A stretch of 64,000 nt of DNA from Orthonyx spaldingii (Eukaryota > Chordata > Aves > Passeriformes > Orthonychidae): positions 686,271 through 750,270 of the forward strand of contig VZTJ01001577.1 in assembly GCA_013397795.1 (NCBI GenBank). Direction: 5' to 3'. Within the stretch, counting starts at the first letter, position 1. Every line of letters starts with the position of its first letter. The notes under the pieces were generated by a model. It saw nothing but the letters and a program-made list of their open reading frames with translations, had not been told where the DNA came from and searched no databases. A program made the translations under genes and the position numbers. Below are positions 49,951 through 63,683 of the stretch, in pieces.

Positions 49951-52900
49951 AAACTTGTTTTTGATTTCTAACCTTTTTGCTGTTCTATCTCTGAAACTTC
50001 TTATATTTTCTTACCACCTTTTATGGCAATTTTTTCATTCCTACTTCCTTTTCACACCTTGTGTCTCCCTGTCTTCTTTTGACTCATTTGGTCACCTTTG
50101 GTACTGTTCACTCCTTTCTATTTACTCTCAGTCACTCCATCTGTTTGAAAAAAATGGAAAAACAAGTTGAAAAATTGAAAAAAGTTACCTATGCTCACTG
50201 TTTTCTGCTTATAGTTCTCTGTAGCTACTCTTCTTACAATATGTGTACATATACACCCTTCATGACACATTCACCCTCTGCGTTTCTACTTTTGTCATCC
50301 TTTCTATTCTTGTACATTTTTTACTTTACATTTAATATTATGCTGTCTCTTCATCATGTCATTTATCTGGTCAGCACATTTAGCAGTCACTGTGTGTATC
50401 AATACAGAATGCCACACATGTGAAATTTAGAGAAAGTGTAACAGAGTTGATAAAAACAATCTTGTTAAAATTAGCATTGTTTTATAATGAAGAGTATGAT
50501 AGAACTGTTAAGTGTTGTTGGTGTTGTTATGATGATGATGATGTTTGTTTTAATAGTTGACAGTGTCTGCTTGAAAAAAAAAAAAAATAGATGGAATCTA
50601 TCTGTGTTAGGCAAAAGAAAATGGCCTTCTAGTCAGACTAGTGAAATTGTGGCACGTGATCTGTATCTACTGTGGCAAAACATCTTTTCATTAGAAGACT
50701 AATTCACTTTTACATCACGTTCAGTTTTAAAACATAAAAGCTGATTTGAAAATACTCCAGTGGTGTAAAAAGTGTCATCAGAGGAGATAACAAGGACACA
50801 CAGGATTTAGGAAAAACACTGAAGTATGTGTGCGTGTATATACACACTAGATAAGGAACATGTTTCCTGCAAATGATCAGAATCGCATTTGACTGTTTCT
50901 GTTTTAGTTTGATTGTATTCTGAAACTTTGGGGAGTGATTCAACTTTTCCAGAATAATTTCTGCTGCTTTCTCAGAAATACTGTTTTCTTGTGTTTAAAG
51001 TTTGTTTGCTAGTTTCACTAGCAATGTGACTGTCTTTGATTTTTTTCCTGTCCTTTGTTTTTTTTCCTATTGATCCTTTGTGTCACTCCAGAGATTTACA
51101 ATTTTCCGTGTTTAAAGTGTGTTAATAACCCAAGCAAAAATGACTTTGTTGATATAGTTGTTAAGTTTCTAATAAAAAATAAAATGCTCTTTGTCCTTTA
51201 ACAGTGAATTCACCAGTGTAAGTGAAACACAAGAAACAAATCTTGTAATTCTCTAAAATTAATTGTCTTGTTATACTAAAAGTAGAAAATATTTTGAAGT
51301 CTCATAAACAATATTGATAAAAAAGTACAGTGTGGTATAAAAGAGCTCTTGGAAAATTTTTTTCAGGATGATGTGCTTCTGTTAATTCAGGTAAAGGCTA
51401 TTAACCTATAATGCATAAAAATTACATTAAATCTTTAATTGGCATGTATTTTTAATTTCTCAAAATGAGTATTTTTACTTGAATCTACCAAACTAAGGAT
51501 CAAAGCAAAGATCAAATCTGAAATAATCTCCTGAGCTTGTGCACTGCTTTACAGCTAAAAGAAACATGGTGGAAAGACCTAAATTGTTATTCTGAGAGGC
51601 TTCAGTGGTGCTATTAGCTGTACCAAATTCTGTTAATTTCACAGAACTTTCTAGGAACCCTGTAAACTAGCCTTAACTTATTACAGAAAACATTTATTTC
51701 CTTTCTCGCTCAGAAATTTGAATGGAAAATTTTACCCAGCTCATGTACAAGATCTGATTTGCAGAAATGTTGTTAAGCTGTCTGGGAAATAGACCCTGTC
51801 ATTTAAAAGCTTTTTTTCTGAGTATATATGAATATAATTTCAGGCCACTGGAGCTAACCATTCTTAGTATTTAGTTATCCATTCTCATAAGAATATCTGT
51901 ATTTGTGAATTGTTTGGAAACTTTTTAGTTGTGCAGTTCTAAAGACTTATTGTATTTTAAGATAGTGCTACTTCAGAATTCACTTAAGAAACATTTAATA
52001 GATTAAGAAAATATTATATCTGTGTGTGAAAAAAAAAAAGTGAAATGTTTGGTTTAGCAATTTTTTTTAATAGTCCAGGTCTGACCGCAGTATCAGCTGT
52101 ATCTTATTTACAGTAGTGGTATACCAGGATCATGGTTTTCTTTTTAATAGCACCCATCTCTCTTAGCAAGGAGTTGTTGTATTGCATTTTATATTGAGCC
52201 TTCCAGATGGATATTAAGTTGTGAAAGAGTGAATGTTCTCCTTAGGCCACATTAAGGCCTTATGTTTAAATCAATGAAGCAACTTATCACCATGTGTATG
52301 CCAATGCTTCTGCTCCCTTTCTGACCTGAGATGACCATCTCTAAATTAGGAAATCTCAGGCCAGCATGGCTATGTGTTGAAATACTTTAAAGTTTGCAGG
52401 TGTTTACATCACTGTCAATTATAGCTGTCCAAGCAGGCAACCTGTGCAAGGGTAGATTAAGGCCACTTTGTTGTAAAATACAAGGTTTGTCCAGAAAGGC
52501 AGAAAAAGGCTGTTTTAGTAGAGAGGTTTATTGCTTTTGATTTGTAGAAAGAATTAGTTACACATTTGTGATGGAGCACTGTTTGGCTATCAGTCTCACT
52601 GGAGGCATTTTAATAAGGTGATGTTCGTGTATGTTATCATATGATGCTATCTAGGTGAACTACATTACTGGGATTGGCTAGTGCCACTAACTTTTTCAGT
52701 CTGCTGTTGTTTGTAGTTATAAAGCCCTATTTTTGGTAGTTGAAATATGATCATTCATACCTTAGCAGATAAAAAAGGTGTTGTCTTTAATAAAACAGGA
52801 AATGGAAAATATGAGAACAGTTTTATTCTTTCCAAAATAGAATAAAAAAACCAAAAACAAAAAGCATTTGATTGCTTTTAATACTTCTCAAATGTATGTC

Positions 52901-53196
52901 CCCACCAGTGTTTATGAAGTGAGTTCTGAGTGGTGATGTAGTGAGTTCTGGGAGCAGAAAGAAGGCTGTCCCTTTCAGGGTGTTTGCAACTGGAGCAGCA
53001 TACCACATTTGGAAAAAGTCGTACACTGCATTCAAGCACTCCATAAGTTTTCTCCTACGGATTTTTTATTAGCTGAGAATATACACTTATGCATGCCAGC
53101 TGAATAATCTACTTGATTTAAATGTCCCCAGGTTCTTCATGATGTGATTGACTATAATGACTCTGAAGGAGGCTTATTGGTCTGCTAGCTCAAATG

Positions 53197-53240
53197 TGTG
53201 CTTTATTTCAGTCTTACATGTGTTTTATTTCAGTCTTACA
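53197..53240. repeat. 22-bp tandem duplication
   Basis: Two adjacent 22-bp units (53197-53218 and 53219-53240) differ at a single position (tgtgc against tgtgt). Both contain 'tttatttcagtcttaca', which resembles a splice acceptor. Confidence 0.92.
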
Positions 53241-53835
53241 TTTATTATGCTTTGTCAGAAATAGGCTTAACTACTTTTTGATGACTGGTCTTAGCTATTG
53301 TCCTCATTGTATGTCTATTTTCAGTTTGGATTATGGTTCACATGCTATATAGTAAAAGCATATGTATAGTAGTCTGTAAGTGCAGACATTGTTATTTAAA
53401 GAAATGTATGAGCACAGATGGCAAAAGCTGAGCCTTTTACAAAACCTGTTAAAAAGGTTTTGTTAGTTCTTAATCTGCTTTTTCATGGCCACAGTACTAA
53501 AAGGAGTCATGGGTACGACTTAAAGTATTGTCATTCTTTCCTCCCTCTAGAGTCCCCTAAGAAGCTTTTTTAGAGCAGGAAGGTAGCTCACAGGTGAAAG
53601 CAAAAGTATTCTTTGTTGTTTTAACTAAATGGACAGGATTGAATTCTTAAAGGTGTGTAAGTTGTACCGTACTCATTTAGTCTGTGCTGCATATATTTTC
53701 TTGTGTTACTTTTCATATGGGCACAAACTAAGTGGTTGATCACAATTGTCTAACTCACCTCATCAGATGTTTCACATGCACGTTTTGTGAAACCTATACC
53801 AACGTTAGAAACTAGACTACTTCGCAACATTGCCA

Positions 53836-53870
53836 TGTGTGTATATATATATGTCTATATATCTATACAC
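53836..53870. repeat. (TG/TA)n interrupted microsatellite
   Basis: A TA-rich dinucleotide tract with interruptions (gtgtgtatatatatatatgt, then ctatatatctatacac). Confidence 0.88.
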
Positions 53871-56800
53871 TTAAATTTTCATTAGTTTTGATTCAAAAAT
53901 TATTGCCAGTGACAATTTGCTTACTTAACTACAAGATTCTTTTGTTCTTTTGTGCTGGAGCTCATAATAATTTTTCAAGAAAAGCTTTCATTTTTATCTG
54001 GAAAAATTGCAGCTGAGAAGGAGACAGGCAATTATGTTGGTCTGGTTATCTTTTTCCCTTTTCTGCCTTAAATTTAGGCATCCGTTGGACATTTTCAATT
54101 AAAGTTGTTAGAGCTCTAAATCAACTATGTTCCTGTAAGAGATGCTGTGGGGAAAGCCCACAAAAAAGCAAAGCAGATGTGTGAGTTCCATCCTTTCTGG
54201 TAATCCTAACAGATGTGTAAGGAGGAAGATGATATGACTGTCCCAACCACAGGAACCATTCTTGTTGCCACTTTTAGCCTATGAGATGGTTTGGACATGA
54301 GACATAAGTTCCTTGTTGAAATTCTATTTCATTACTTTTGCTTCTTAAAAAATTTAATGTTTTGCTTTTATGAACTGTATTCTACATATTCTTCAGGCTG
54401 CATACTCTAAATGTGCTTGACACCACGTAATGAATTTGCCTTACGGTTCGTTTCCTTCTTCACTCATAACAGAAATACCTGAGAAAAAAAGGGGTCTTAC
54501 CATGGAGGACTGATGAGGGTCTCTCTTATGTTCTCTCATTCATATTTAAAAAGGAAATAAAATACGGCAAGAGAGTATTAAATGTTTCCATGCTCAATAT
54601 CCTGTTTATTTCAAAGAAAAAAATGACATGTGTAGTGCCAGTTATGCAGTAACTATGGTTGTCTTGTTTTTGTTTAACTCGATTTCTCTGTGTTTTGGCT
54701 GTACTTCAGACAAACATGGTGAAGCTATTAATACATTAAAATGCTTTGCTGAACCAGACCTTAGTCATTCATCCTCAAGATCTACTTTCCAAGTGAGCAC
54801 TTCCTCCTCGAAGAGGACATTTGATTTTTCCTGATTGCCCAGAGAGTTTTTTACTTTGAGATATTTGTCAATATTTTAAAAGATATCTATTTGTCTGTAT
54901 TTCTATATCTTACAGCATAGATGAAACCTTTGGGAGAGGGCAGATAATATTTGAAGGACAATTATTGTAGAATTAATTTGTCTAAAACACAGTTTCCTTT
55001 TACGTCCTGCAATTTCCTCTCTTCTCTTTTGCTTGTTAAAGAGCAATTGCTTGTTAAAACAAAAGTGGGTTCCCTTCTGAGCGTATGCCAGTTTACATAA
55101 GGCATATGTAAGATGGAATTCTCAGTTTATCACCCAAATTTACTTTCGTTGTGGCTTGATAAATATGGCCTATTTTTTGACAGCAAGTGTTACCCTGAGT
55201 AAACCTCCTAGGTTTTCAAATGCTTCCAGAAGGAAGTAAAACATTTTGAATTTTATCTGTTGTGGAACACAGGCAACACTGGTGTTCATATTAAGGACAA
55301 GTGATAGTTTGAAGAGTTTGGGATGCCAGGGAAAATCATTTCAGCTTACCTGGTTTTAGAAATGGGAGTATGTGAAAGAAAGGTGTATTTTGAATCTCTT
55401 CCCCGTCAATATAAGGACTATACCATACTTCTGTTTTAATACACACCCTTATTTTGTAATATTTGTAATATTTTTCAAGGAATTAAACATTTGCTCTTAT
55501 TTGGAAAACTGCTATGCTTAGTTATCAGTACTGGAGAGGAGATGCACGTGACACGAAAGTGCTTTTCTGTACTATATGCATTGCTTCTAATTTTACAACA
55601 GCTCAGAGTTCCACGAAGGTAGCTGAGAGATTCAAGACATCTCTAAAGACACTACCTAGAAGTGTAAAGATACAGTTTTAGTGCAACTCAGTGTTTACAA
55701 AACGTCTTCTACTAAAAAATTGCCAAGTTCTTTTCGTGTAAGGACTTCATTATAATTGCATGAGATACCTCAAAAACATGTAACATGCCTTAAAATTCTC
55801 TGTCCTTCAGAACTGAAATCAGAATGTTTGTCTTGCTTTTACAGATCATAATCCAAAGCATGGAGATAATAAATTGTCTGCAGATACCTGAGAAAGTTGG
55901 GCACAGCAGGGAAATGGACTGAAGTCAAGTTTCATGGCCCAACACAAACCTTCACTTGAAAGCTGTCTATATAATAGATAATAATTGAGCCATGCATTCT
56001 TCCATGAAGTAGTTAGTTCTTCCTGCACCAAAACATATACAGTTTGGTGATATTTTAACCTGCAGCATAAATCAGAACAGAAGCTAGTGCTGTGACTTCA
56101 TTTCTCCCATGCTATGAAAGGCCTGGTGCATATAGCAGTGTCATTGAAAAGATGATCTTGAGCATGGGAGGATACATTTTATCAATATTTGTATTGTAAT
56201 AGAACATACTTTCTAGTAATGAATTACAACTATAGTGATTTTAGATTATAAGTATCAATTACAGGTGTTGGCTTTGAGTCTATTTTAAAAAATGATATTT
56301 TAATGGACAACTATATACCTTTCTGTCTTTGACTGCTTGAATGTGTGTATGCAGCCTGTAACCTTTAATGCAAAGGGAGAATAGAATAATGAATAAAAGC
56401 TTGCTAAATCATGGGCTTTTCCAGTGCAAAAAATTTTGATTGTAAAACTTTCAGGCATGGTGCGATAAGGTCTTGGAAGGCACAGTAACAGCCAGAAGTC
56501 AGAAATGTGCCTGTGTGTTGTGTTTCCACAGCATAGAAAGAGGTATGATGGCAAGTCTGTTCCTGTTTTATTAACTTGGAGGTAGTACAGAGTTGGAATC
56601 TGTGATAAAGAAAATAGCATACATAACCCTTTGCTACAGAGGTGTATTTATCCTAGTGATGTGTGTTGCTTCACAACTACATGAGACAGAAATGTAGAGT
56701 TAAGTGTCGTGTGTGAATGTCTTGTGTAATTTGGTATAAAGTGCCATGTAAGTAAATTTTTAGTGAGTTATATTTAATTGAAAGTATCTGGTGAGACAAT

Positions 56801-58697
56801 CAGATTCTTTTTACGCTTCATTAGGAAGACAGGGACTTTCTGTGAACACAACCCATTTTGTACTTCCAGAGGGTATTTAATATCTTGCACTTGTTTTTAA
56901 TCAGTTAGAGCCCGTGAATATCCCATATAGGAATCTGTTTGAAGTGTTTTTAAAAAGGAAGGTTGTGTAATACCAATGACCTAGATGGCATGTAGACGCT
57001 AAGTCTTTTCATTTGTTTTCTCTTGTCCAGAGCATTGAGACAGGAAGCATTCTTAGAATTATTTTTAGATTTTTAAAAGTCAGCCTTGATTTCCCTATGT
57101 AGCAGTAATCCCTTGGCTAGGCCTGAAAGCAGTACTGTTTACTCTTCAATAGTGCCATATGTTTGAAATTTTTTGTTTCATTTTGATGCTTGTGTTGTTT
57201 GGGTTTTTTAAAATAAAGTACTCAGAAACTTCAATTTATACTGGATTTTGAAATGTTAACTGTTTGGGTATAGAAGAAAGTGCTACCCGAGGTATCCATA
57301 ATTCTTCTCACAGTGTGCTTCAATCACAAAGTGGTTTGATTTATTGCTGTCTAGTCTGCATCTGTAAAAGAGCGTGTGTAAGATCATGTGTAAAGGGTTA
57401 CTTTCTTGCTCTAGAATTGTGTTGTCTTTATGACATCACATTTGCTGTGACAGAAAGATGGCTGAGCAGTTAGGAGTCAGTAATTCTGATTTCCTTCTTA
57501 GCTTATATCCTGCTTATTTTCCATTTACACATTCAGCTGAGAAGTGAGCTATTGCTACCAATGCATCTTTATACCGCCATCAAGGAGCTGCTTGTTTTAG
57601 TTTTAGTTGAACCCAGTTTTAGTTGATGTGTCCCTCTTTCTAAAATGAAAAGAAATTGAATGCATCAGTGTGTTTCTCTAACATACCCACCATTGCTCCT
57701 CATTCCATTTACAGGATTGAAATCTGTGAAAATTGTACAGAGATGTTGTCTTAACCATGTACATGCTGCTGAATTACTGAATCTTACTATCCTATCTTCG
57801 ATCACACAAATGAGCAATGCGATGTAGAGAGGGTAAGCGGCTTCAAGTTCTGCATCTTTGTAAGCTAAAAATATTCTTATCTGACTCTTTTTTACTTGTG
57901 ACACTAAGTTAATACTTGTAAAGCATACTGGGTTTGGTGAATGTGAGAGTTTATTGAGTTTTTGTTTGTTGTTGCTGGTGTTAGAGCAGTGACTGATGGT
58001 TTCAAGTAAGGAAATTGTGTTCTTTGAGCTACACAAAACTTTTCATTATCCTACCTAGATCTGTGGTACAATACAACTTGATATTTCCAAGTCATATGCT
58101 TCCAAATCACCATCAAGCTCAGTGTTTGACTATGTTCCTTTCATCAATGAAAAATGAGGGCTTTTCAGCTTATCTCTTCTTGAGTCATCTTGATCTAAAT
58201 GCTTCTGTTACCATCAAAACCTAGAATAAGCCCAATAAATAAAGTGTTATAAAAATGTCTTTTCATGACTGAAAAAAATCTCTTGTGACTCAACAAATCT
58301 GCTATGGGAAAGTTACTTTTGAAGACTAGTGAGTTTTACTTGGCCAGAACATTGTAAGTATCTGTTAAAGTTTATAAAAATCTGATTGTGGATGCTGAAA
58401 CACGAACTCTGGATTACTCATTTACAGATACAAAATAAACCTCCCAACAGAATAGCTCAATATTAATTACACAGAGGAAAAACTGGAAAATGAGAGAAGC
58501 TAGATCAATATACCATCACCATCATTATTGTGATTCTAATTATATTTAAAATTTTAATAAATTTCTAAGTCACAATATGTAAAGTAACCAATTATTATCA
58601 ACACAAATAATATCCTTGAGATTTCACAATGCTCATTGCTACTCACATGTTATCTGAGGAGGTCTAGGTAGGCATAGAAAAGGAAGAAAGGAAAGGA

Positions 58698-59246
58698 TAG
58701 GCTGGCTAGGAGGGCCAAGCATGTCCTGGGGAGCATCAGGCACGGCATCGCCAGCTGGTCAAGGGAGGGGATTGTCCCGCTCTGCTCTGCACTGGGGCGG
58801 CCTCACCTCGAGTATTGGGGGCAGTTTTGCTATACGAGGAGCAGCTGAGGTCACTTGATCTGTTCAGCCTGGAGAAGAGGAGACTGAGGGGAGACGTCAT
58901 TGCAGTTGCAACTTCCTCAGGAGGTGTAGAGGAGGGACAGGCACTGATCCCTTCTCTGTGGTGACCAGTGACAGGACCCAAGGGAATGGCCTGAAGTTGT
59001 GTCAGGGGAGGTTTAAGTTGGATATTAGCTAAAGGTTCTTCACCCAGAGGGTGATTGGGCACTGGAACAGGCTCCCCTGGGAAGTGGTCACAGCACCAAG
59101 CCTGACAGAGTTCAAGAAACGTTTGGACAATGCTCTCGGGCACATGGTGTGACTCTTGGGGATGGTGCTGTGCAGGGCCAGGAGCTGGACTCGGTCCTTG
59201 TGTGTCTCTTCTAACTCAGAGTCATCTGTGATTCTGTAATTGTAGA
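58698..59246 (+). repeat. CR1 LINE 3' portion
   Basis: A CR1 3' region in + orientation. It begins near 'ggctggctaggagggccaag', runs through 'ggggattgtcccgctctgct' and 'ctgttcagcctggagaagag', then 'actggaacaggctcccctgg', and ends 'gtcatctgtgattctgtaat'. The segment after 'gttttgctatacgaggagca' skips some bases that other CR1 copies carry there, so a small internal deletion is likely. A large antisense open frame within it (58736-59143) is a shadow. Confidence 0.93.
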
Positions 59247-61393
59247 AGGAAAGTTAAAGCTCAAGGTTTTCAGTTTGTGTTCAACCTCCCCAGAATGTAC
59301 CTGCATTTTCCACTTGTGGTTTCTCTTTCTGTGGGAGTTTCACAAAGAACCCCACTGTTGGCCTGTAAAGCACTCCAGAATAGGACACAGAAGTAAAGTT
59401 ACTGCAAGTTACAGGTAAGGATAATTTGTCTACTTATATTGCATTTGATTTTGATGTTAGGAGTTGGGGGATGGGAATTAAAAGATATATGAAGGAAATA
59501 TCCAGTTGAAGATGTCCTTCCTATTCTGGAAGCTGGTGTATAGTCCAAGTGCCTTTTCTTTTCCCAGTTTATTGACTTTATTGCCATCTTGGCTTAGTTA
59601 AGAGTGGACTGAGTGGGCGTTTTGCCAGGCAGACTCTTTCCAAAGCACTGGCAAAGATTTACAGTAAAACCAGCTGAGTTTCCCTGAGGGTTTGGGCTGA
59701 AATTCTGCCTTTCATATTAAAATAGGCATGGTTACAATACAAGAATTATTTGTGAAGTTTTTCTGAAGCACCTTACTGACAAAACAGGCAACAGGGATGC
59801 AAATAATTGTCAAAAATATATCCAGGATACAAAGGGCTCTTACTTATATGACTTGAAGGACATAGATAAAAAGATAGCATTTATATGTTTAAAGTAAAAA
59901 ACACCCCTCCGTCAAACTTCTTTGTGCAAGGTACCCTTTCTTTTTGAGGATTTAACCTCAAAAAAAGGGCTTCCCATTTTTTTTTCTAAACACCTGAAAC
60001 TTCATGCAGCTCTTCCATGTATTTCAACCAGACAATGTTTTGGGATTGGGTTTTGGGTTTTTTTCTGTTCAGTTGTATTTTTACAATACTTTTAAATACT
60101 TTGGCAAACATCTTCTGTGGTGTGGCAATGATCAAAAGTACTTGCTATTCATTCCCATGGCCTTATTTATATCTATATTGCTGTTATTCTTTATGGCAGG
60201 GTGCTGCAGATACTTTTGCTAGTATTTTGTCTCATATCATGAATGAGAATCATGACATAAATATTGTCCCATGCCAATCCAGGCAGAAATCTCTGTTAAA
60301 CTTTGAAGTGACCCCCTGAATGCCACTTCTTTTTTTTCCCAATTTAGAATTGTGCTATGCTTTGAAAATAACTGTGTATTTGATGAGTTTAGATTGATGT
60401 GTGATTAGAGAAAACTGTGTTAAAAATTCTGACAGTTATCCATCTACACTTGAGTCTTCTTCATGGTTCCTGCTGGATTAATCACTTGCTGATGGCAGGA
60501 TTAGCATCACTGGGTGCTTAGAGGGAAATGAAAGATAGAGTGACATAATTGAGAAGTCAGGCTCTTCACATGGCAAATGTAGTCCTTTTATTTTCCTTTC
60601 CTGTCTTTCATCATATCCCATCTGTCTCCATTTCCACACTGGTTCCCTACCAGTTTCCTCTTTATTTTTTCGGGAAGACTTGAGTTCCAGCAACCTTGTA
60701 TATCCTCCCTCCCTTTGCAAAAAAAGGTTATCATGAGAGTGAAAATCCATTTTTAACCAGGGGATGTTTATAGATACTCTAATGAGTAGCTGTGCTTTAC
60801 CTGATACAAACCTCTGTTATGCTCAGGTGTTTCTAGTTTGCCTGTGAAAAAAAGAGAGATGATGAAAAGTTAATGTCTGCTTGTTTTGTGATTTTTAATT
60901 GAATCAATGGGAAGCAAATACATTTTTTGTATAGAGAAGCTCCATGCTACTACAGATACGCTTGTCCTTCTTTCTTTTCTTTTTGTACCATTATCCATCT
61001 GTTCTTGTGGAAGATAATGTTGTCATATAATATAAACTGCAGAGACCTGATTCTTCGTGACTATGCATGTTTTAATGTGATGAAGGTTTTTAAGAATTTT
61101 GGATGCATAGAAAATGCTAGAACTGAAATGGTATTGAGAATGTGATGGATTCATTTTAGCTCAAATATGAATTAAACCTCATGTAACTATATTCACTTAA
61201 AGTCTCTAATAAAAAGAGCATCACAATTTGGAAGTGGAGATTACATGTGGCCAAAAAATCAGGGCGTACTTTATTTTCATCCAGTAGCTCTCCCAATCAT
61301 TTTAGGTGCTAAAGGAATCTTCTGAGGACTAATGCTTTTGAGAAAGGCCTTTCTGTTACAAAGTAGGCTGATCTAGAATGGTATTTGTTAGTG

Positions 61394-61449
61394 GGGTTTT
61401 TTTTTGTCATTTTCTTGTTTGTTTGTTTGGGGGGGGGTTGTTTGTTTGA
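61394..61449. repeat. T/G-rich tract with nine-G run
   Basis: A T run, then TTTG units, then nine consecutive G bases (61429-61437) and more TTTG units. It is a single G run, not a G-quadruplex set. Confidence 0.85.
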
Positions 61450-63565
61450 GTTATTATTTTTCTTTACCCAAATGGCAATAGAACAACTCTTAAATGTGTA
61501 CCCAGATTAAATGCTTTTACAGCAGTGTGCTGACAGTTTTGGTAGTTGGACTGGGTTTCTGGGGAGAAGTGTCTGTGCAGAGGCTTTTGTTTCTTAAGTT
61601 TCTTCGCTCAATATGCAGAGTGTTTTGGGTGAGGTAAGCTGTTCCTTACTCATTACCAGTAGGAATGCCTCCTAAAACAGCTAACAAGAGAGTTGTATTG
61701 CTTAAAGTATTTTTTGATTGTTTCAGCAAAAACCAAGGGTAGCATAGGTTTGAAGATATGTATCAGCATCTGGGGTTCTGAGTTGACACATGTTCTCTCA
61801 GCCTTGTATCTTTTGCAGACTTTAAAGGCACTCCCCATGGAAAGAAAGAAGATCTAGTTTTCCACTTTTTTCTCTGGGATTTTGTATTTTGTTGTGGATC
61901 TTTGTTTCTTTGATAGTTTTTTAATGTGGAACATTCATTCTGGAAATCTGCAATCACTACAGGGGGAGAAGATATGTTTGAACTGAGAAAGGTACAAGGA
62001 CTGAGTATATTGTGTCAGTCAATGTAAATGTTCAGTCAGCAAGGTCTTTGAAAATTAAAACCATTGATAAGTCAATTGACATGATGGTTGGTAAACTGGG
62101 GGAGGACAAGAGACAGCTGACTGCCTTTGAGCAGAAGCTGCTGATGTTGAAGTTTGTGTAAGAAAAAGCTCACTAAGAAGTAGTGACTATTTACGGTCAC
62201 ACCATAAGTAAGCCGGGGGTGGGGGGAAGGTGAGGGGGCAGTGAGAGATGCCTGTTTAGTACCTCGAAGAGAAAGAAGAAACAGTTTAAGGAAAGTCAGT
62301 ATAGTGTGTGAATCTGAATTCAAGTGGGATCCTGACTAAGTTTTCAGGGAAGGAAAATAGTAAGAAAGTCTTTGTCCCAGAATGAAAACCTTACTGGTGT
62401 TGAAGGTGCACAGCAATTCCCAGCCTTCACAGCCTGCTAGCTGGTTACAGAAAATTCCTGCATGAAGTATTTTGAGTTTTGTGTTTTGTTTTCTAATGTC
62501 TTGGCTCCCATGCAGAAGCCAAATATTAAAATATTCTTTACTTTAAGATTACACTTAAATGTTGCACTGCTTTGAGATTAGGTAACAGGATGTATTTTGA
62601 AGTCTTATCAAAAACCTCTATCTTTGCTTCTGAAAAATCTTAAAAACGCTCCTGAAATGCAGGAGCAAGGAGTGTGTGTGTGGGGGAAGACGGCTTAAAG
62701 CTGACAGTAAAAACTAGAATCTGTACATACTTGGATCTCTGATAAAGCGGGTTTTGTTTAAGTGCAGGAGAAATTGCAACAAAAAGCAAACTGGTTAAAC
62801 TGGGAGTTCCCATTATTCACACTATAAAAATATTAAAAATAGAATTCACAGCAAACAGGATGTCTGGTCATAACAATGCAGCTTTGGTTGCCTGGTATGT
62901 ATGCAGCTGACCTTCTATGCTGACATCAGAGAGCAATGAGGAGCCTCGTGACTGTGAATAAGAGTCCTGTTTAATCTGCTCACACCACTTTGGTAGCTCA
63001 TGGAAGGAATGAGCTAGCCTTTAAGGAGTAATGTGAAGAAATGAATTAGTACCTACAGGGAACAGGACATACACTTCTGCTCTGTGATTGACACATCCTT
63101 TCTGTAAAGCTTTGGTTTTGCCTCCAATTGTGGCCACTGCAACTTTTCAATTTCTTTTTAATAGTAGTGTTGCCTTTTTTTCTCTGATATTAAACTTGCA
63201 AGTAAAGTGTCAGGAGTATGGAGACTTTATTCCAAGTTCCAAAGCTACTTGTACCAAATGAATAAACAAACCAGTGATTTTAGGAGATGGGATGTGCTGC
63301 CCAGACTAAAGGACACAATGAGCATTCTGTGCATAATGAAGTGTGGTCTTCCTTGACCATTTACAGTAGAACTACTAAGGAAACACCTTTTTCAGCACAA
63401 TAGGCAGGCAAACATTCCTGCAGTTTGAAGCCTGGACCAGACTGGCTGACATTTTATCACAGGGAATACTTTGTGTTCACAATCCCTGCCTATCGTGTGA
63501 TGGCTTATGAGAGAATCGGGCTGGCTCTGGAGAGCTGCAGACCATGGGGGTGTCATTACTGCCAT

Positions 63566-63683
63566 ATGCAAATATATTATTTGCATTCATATTGTTGTGA
63601 AATGTGGTCAGCTGTGCCAACTGCAATTAGCTGAAATTAACCTTTTCTATTGTGTTCTTTTCTGTTGCTCTCAAAATTTGCAT
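63566..63683. promoter_or_regulatory. Octamer (POU-type) motif cluster
   Basis: ATGCAAAT at 63566-63573 and its complement ATTTGCAT at 63579-63586 form a perfect inverted pair with a five-base spacer. A third ATTTGCAT lies at 63676-63683. The octamer is the classic POU/OCT-factor site. Three exact copies in 118 bases are unexpected by chance, which suggests a possible intronic enhancer; activity is inferred, not shown. Confidence 0.5.

Noticed and set aside
61394..61449. G-quadruplex
   Set aside because: There is one nine-G run, not four G tracts at short spacing.
62072..62323. Possible coding region with a leucine-rich segment near 62115-62160 as the next AOPEP exon
   Set aside because: The plus-strand reading soon meets a stop and lacks a clear acceptor and donor in the right phase; similarity to the ARM-like segment is not convincing.
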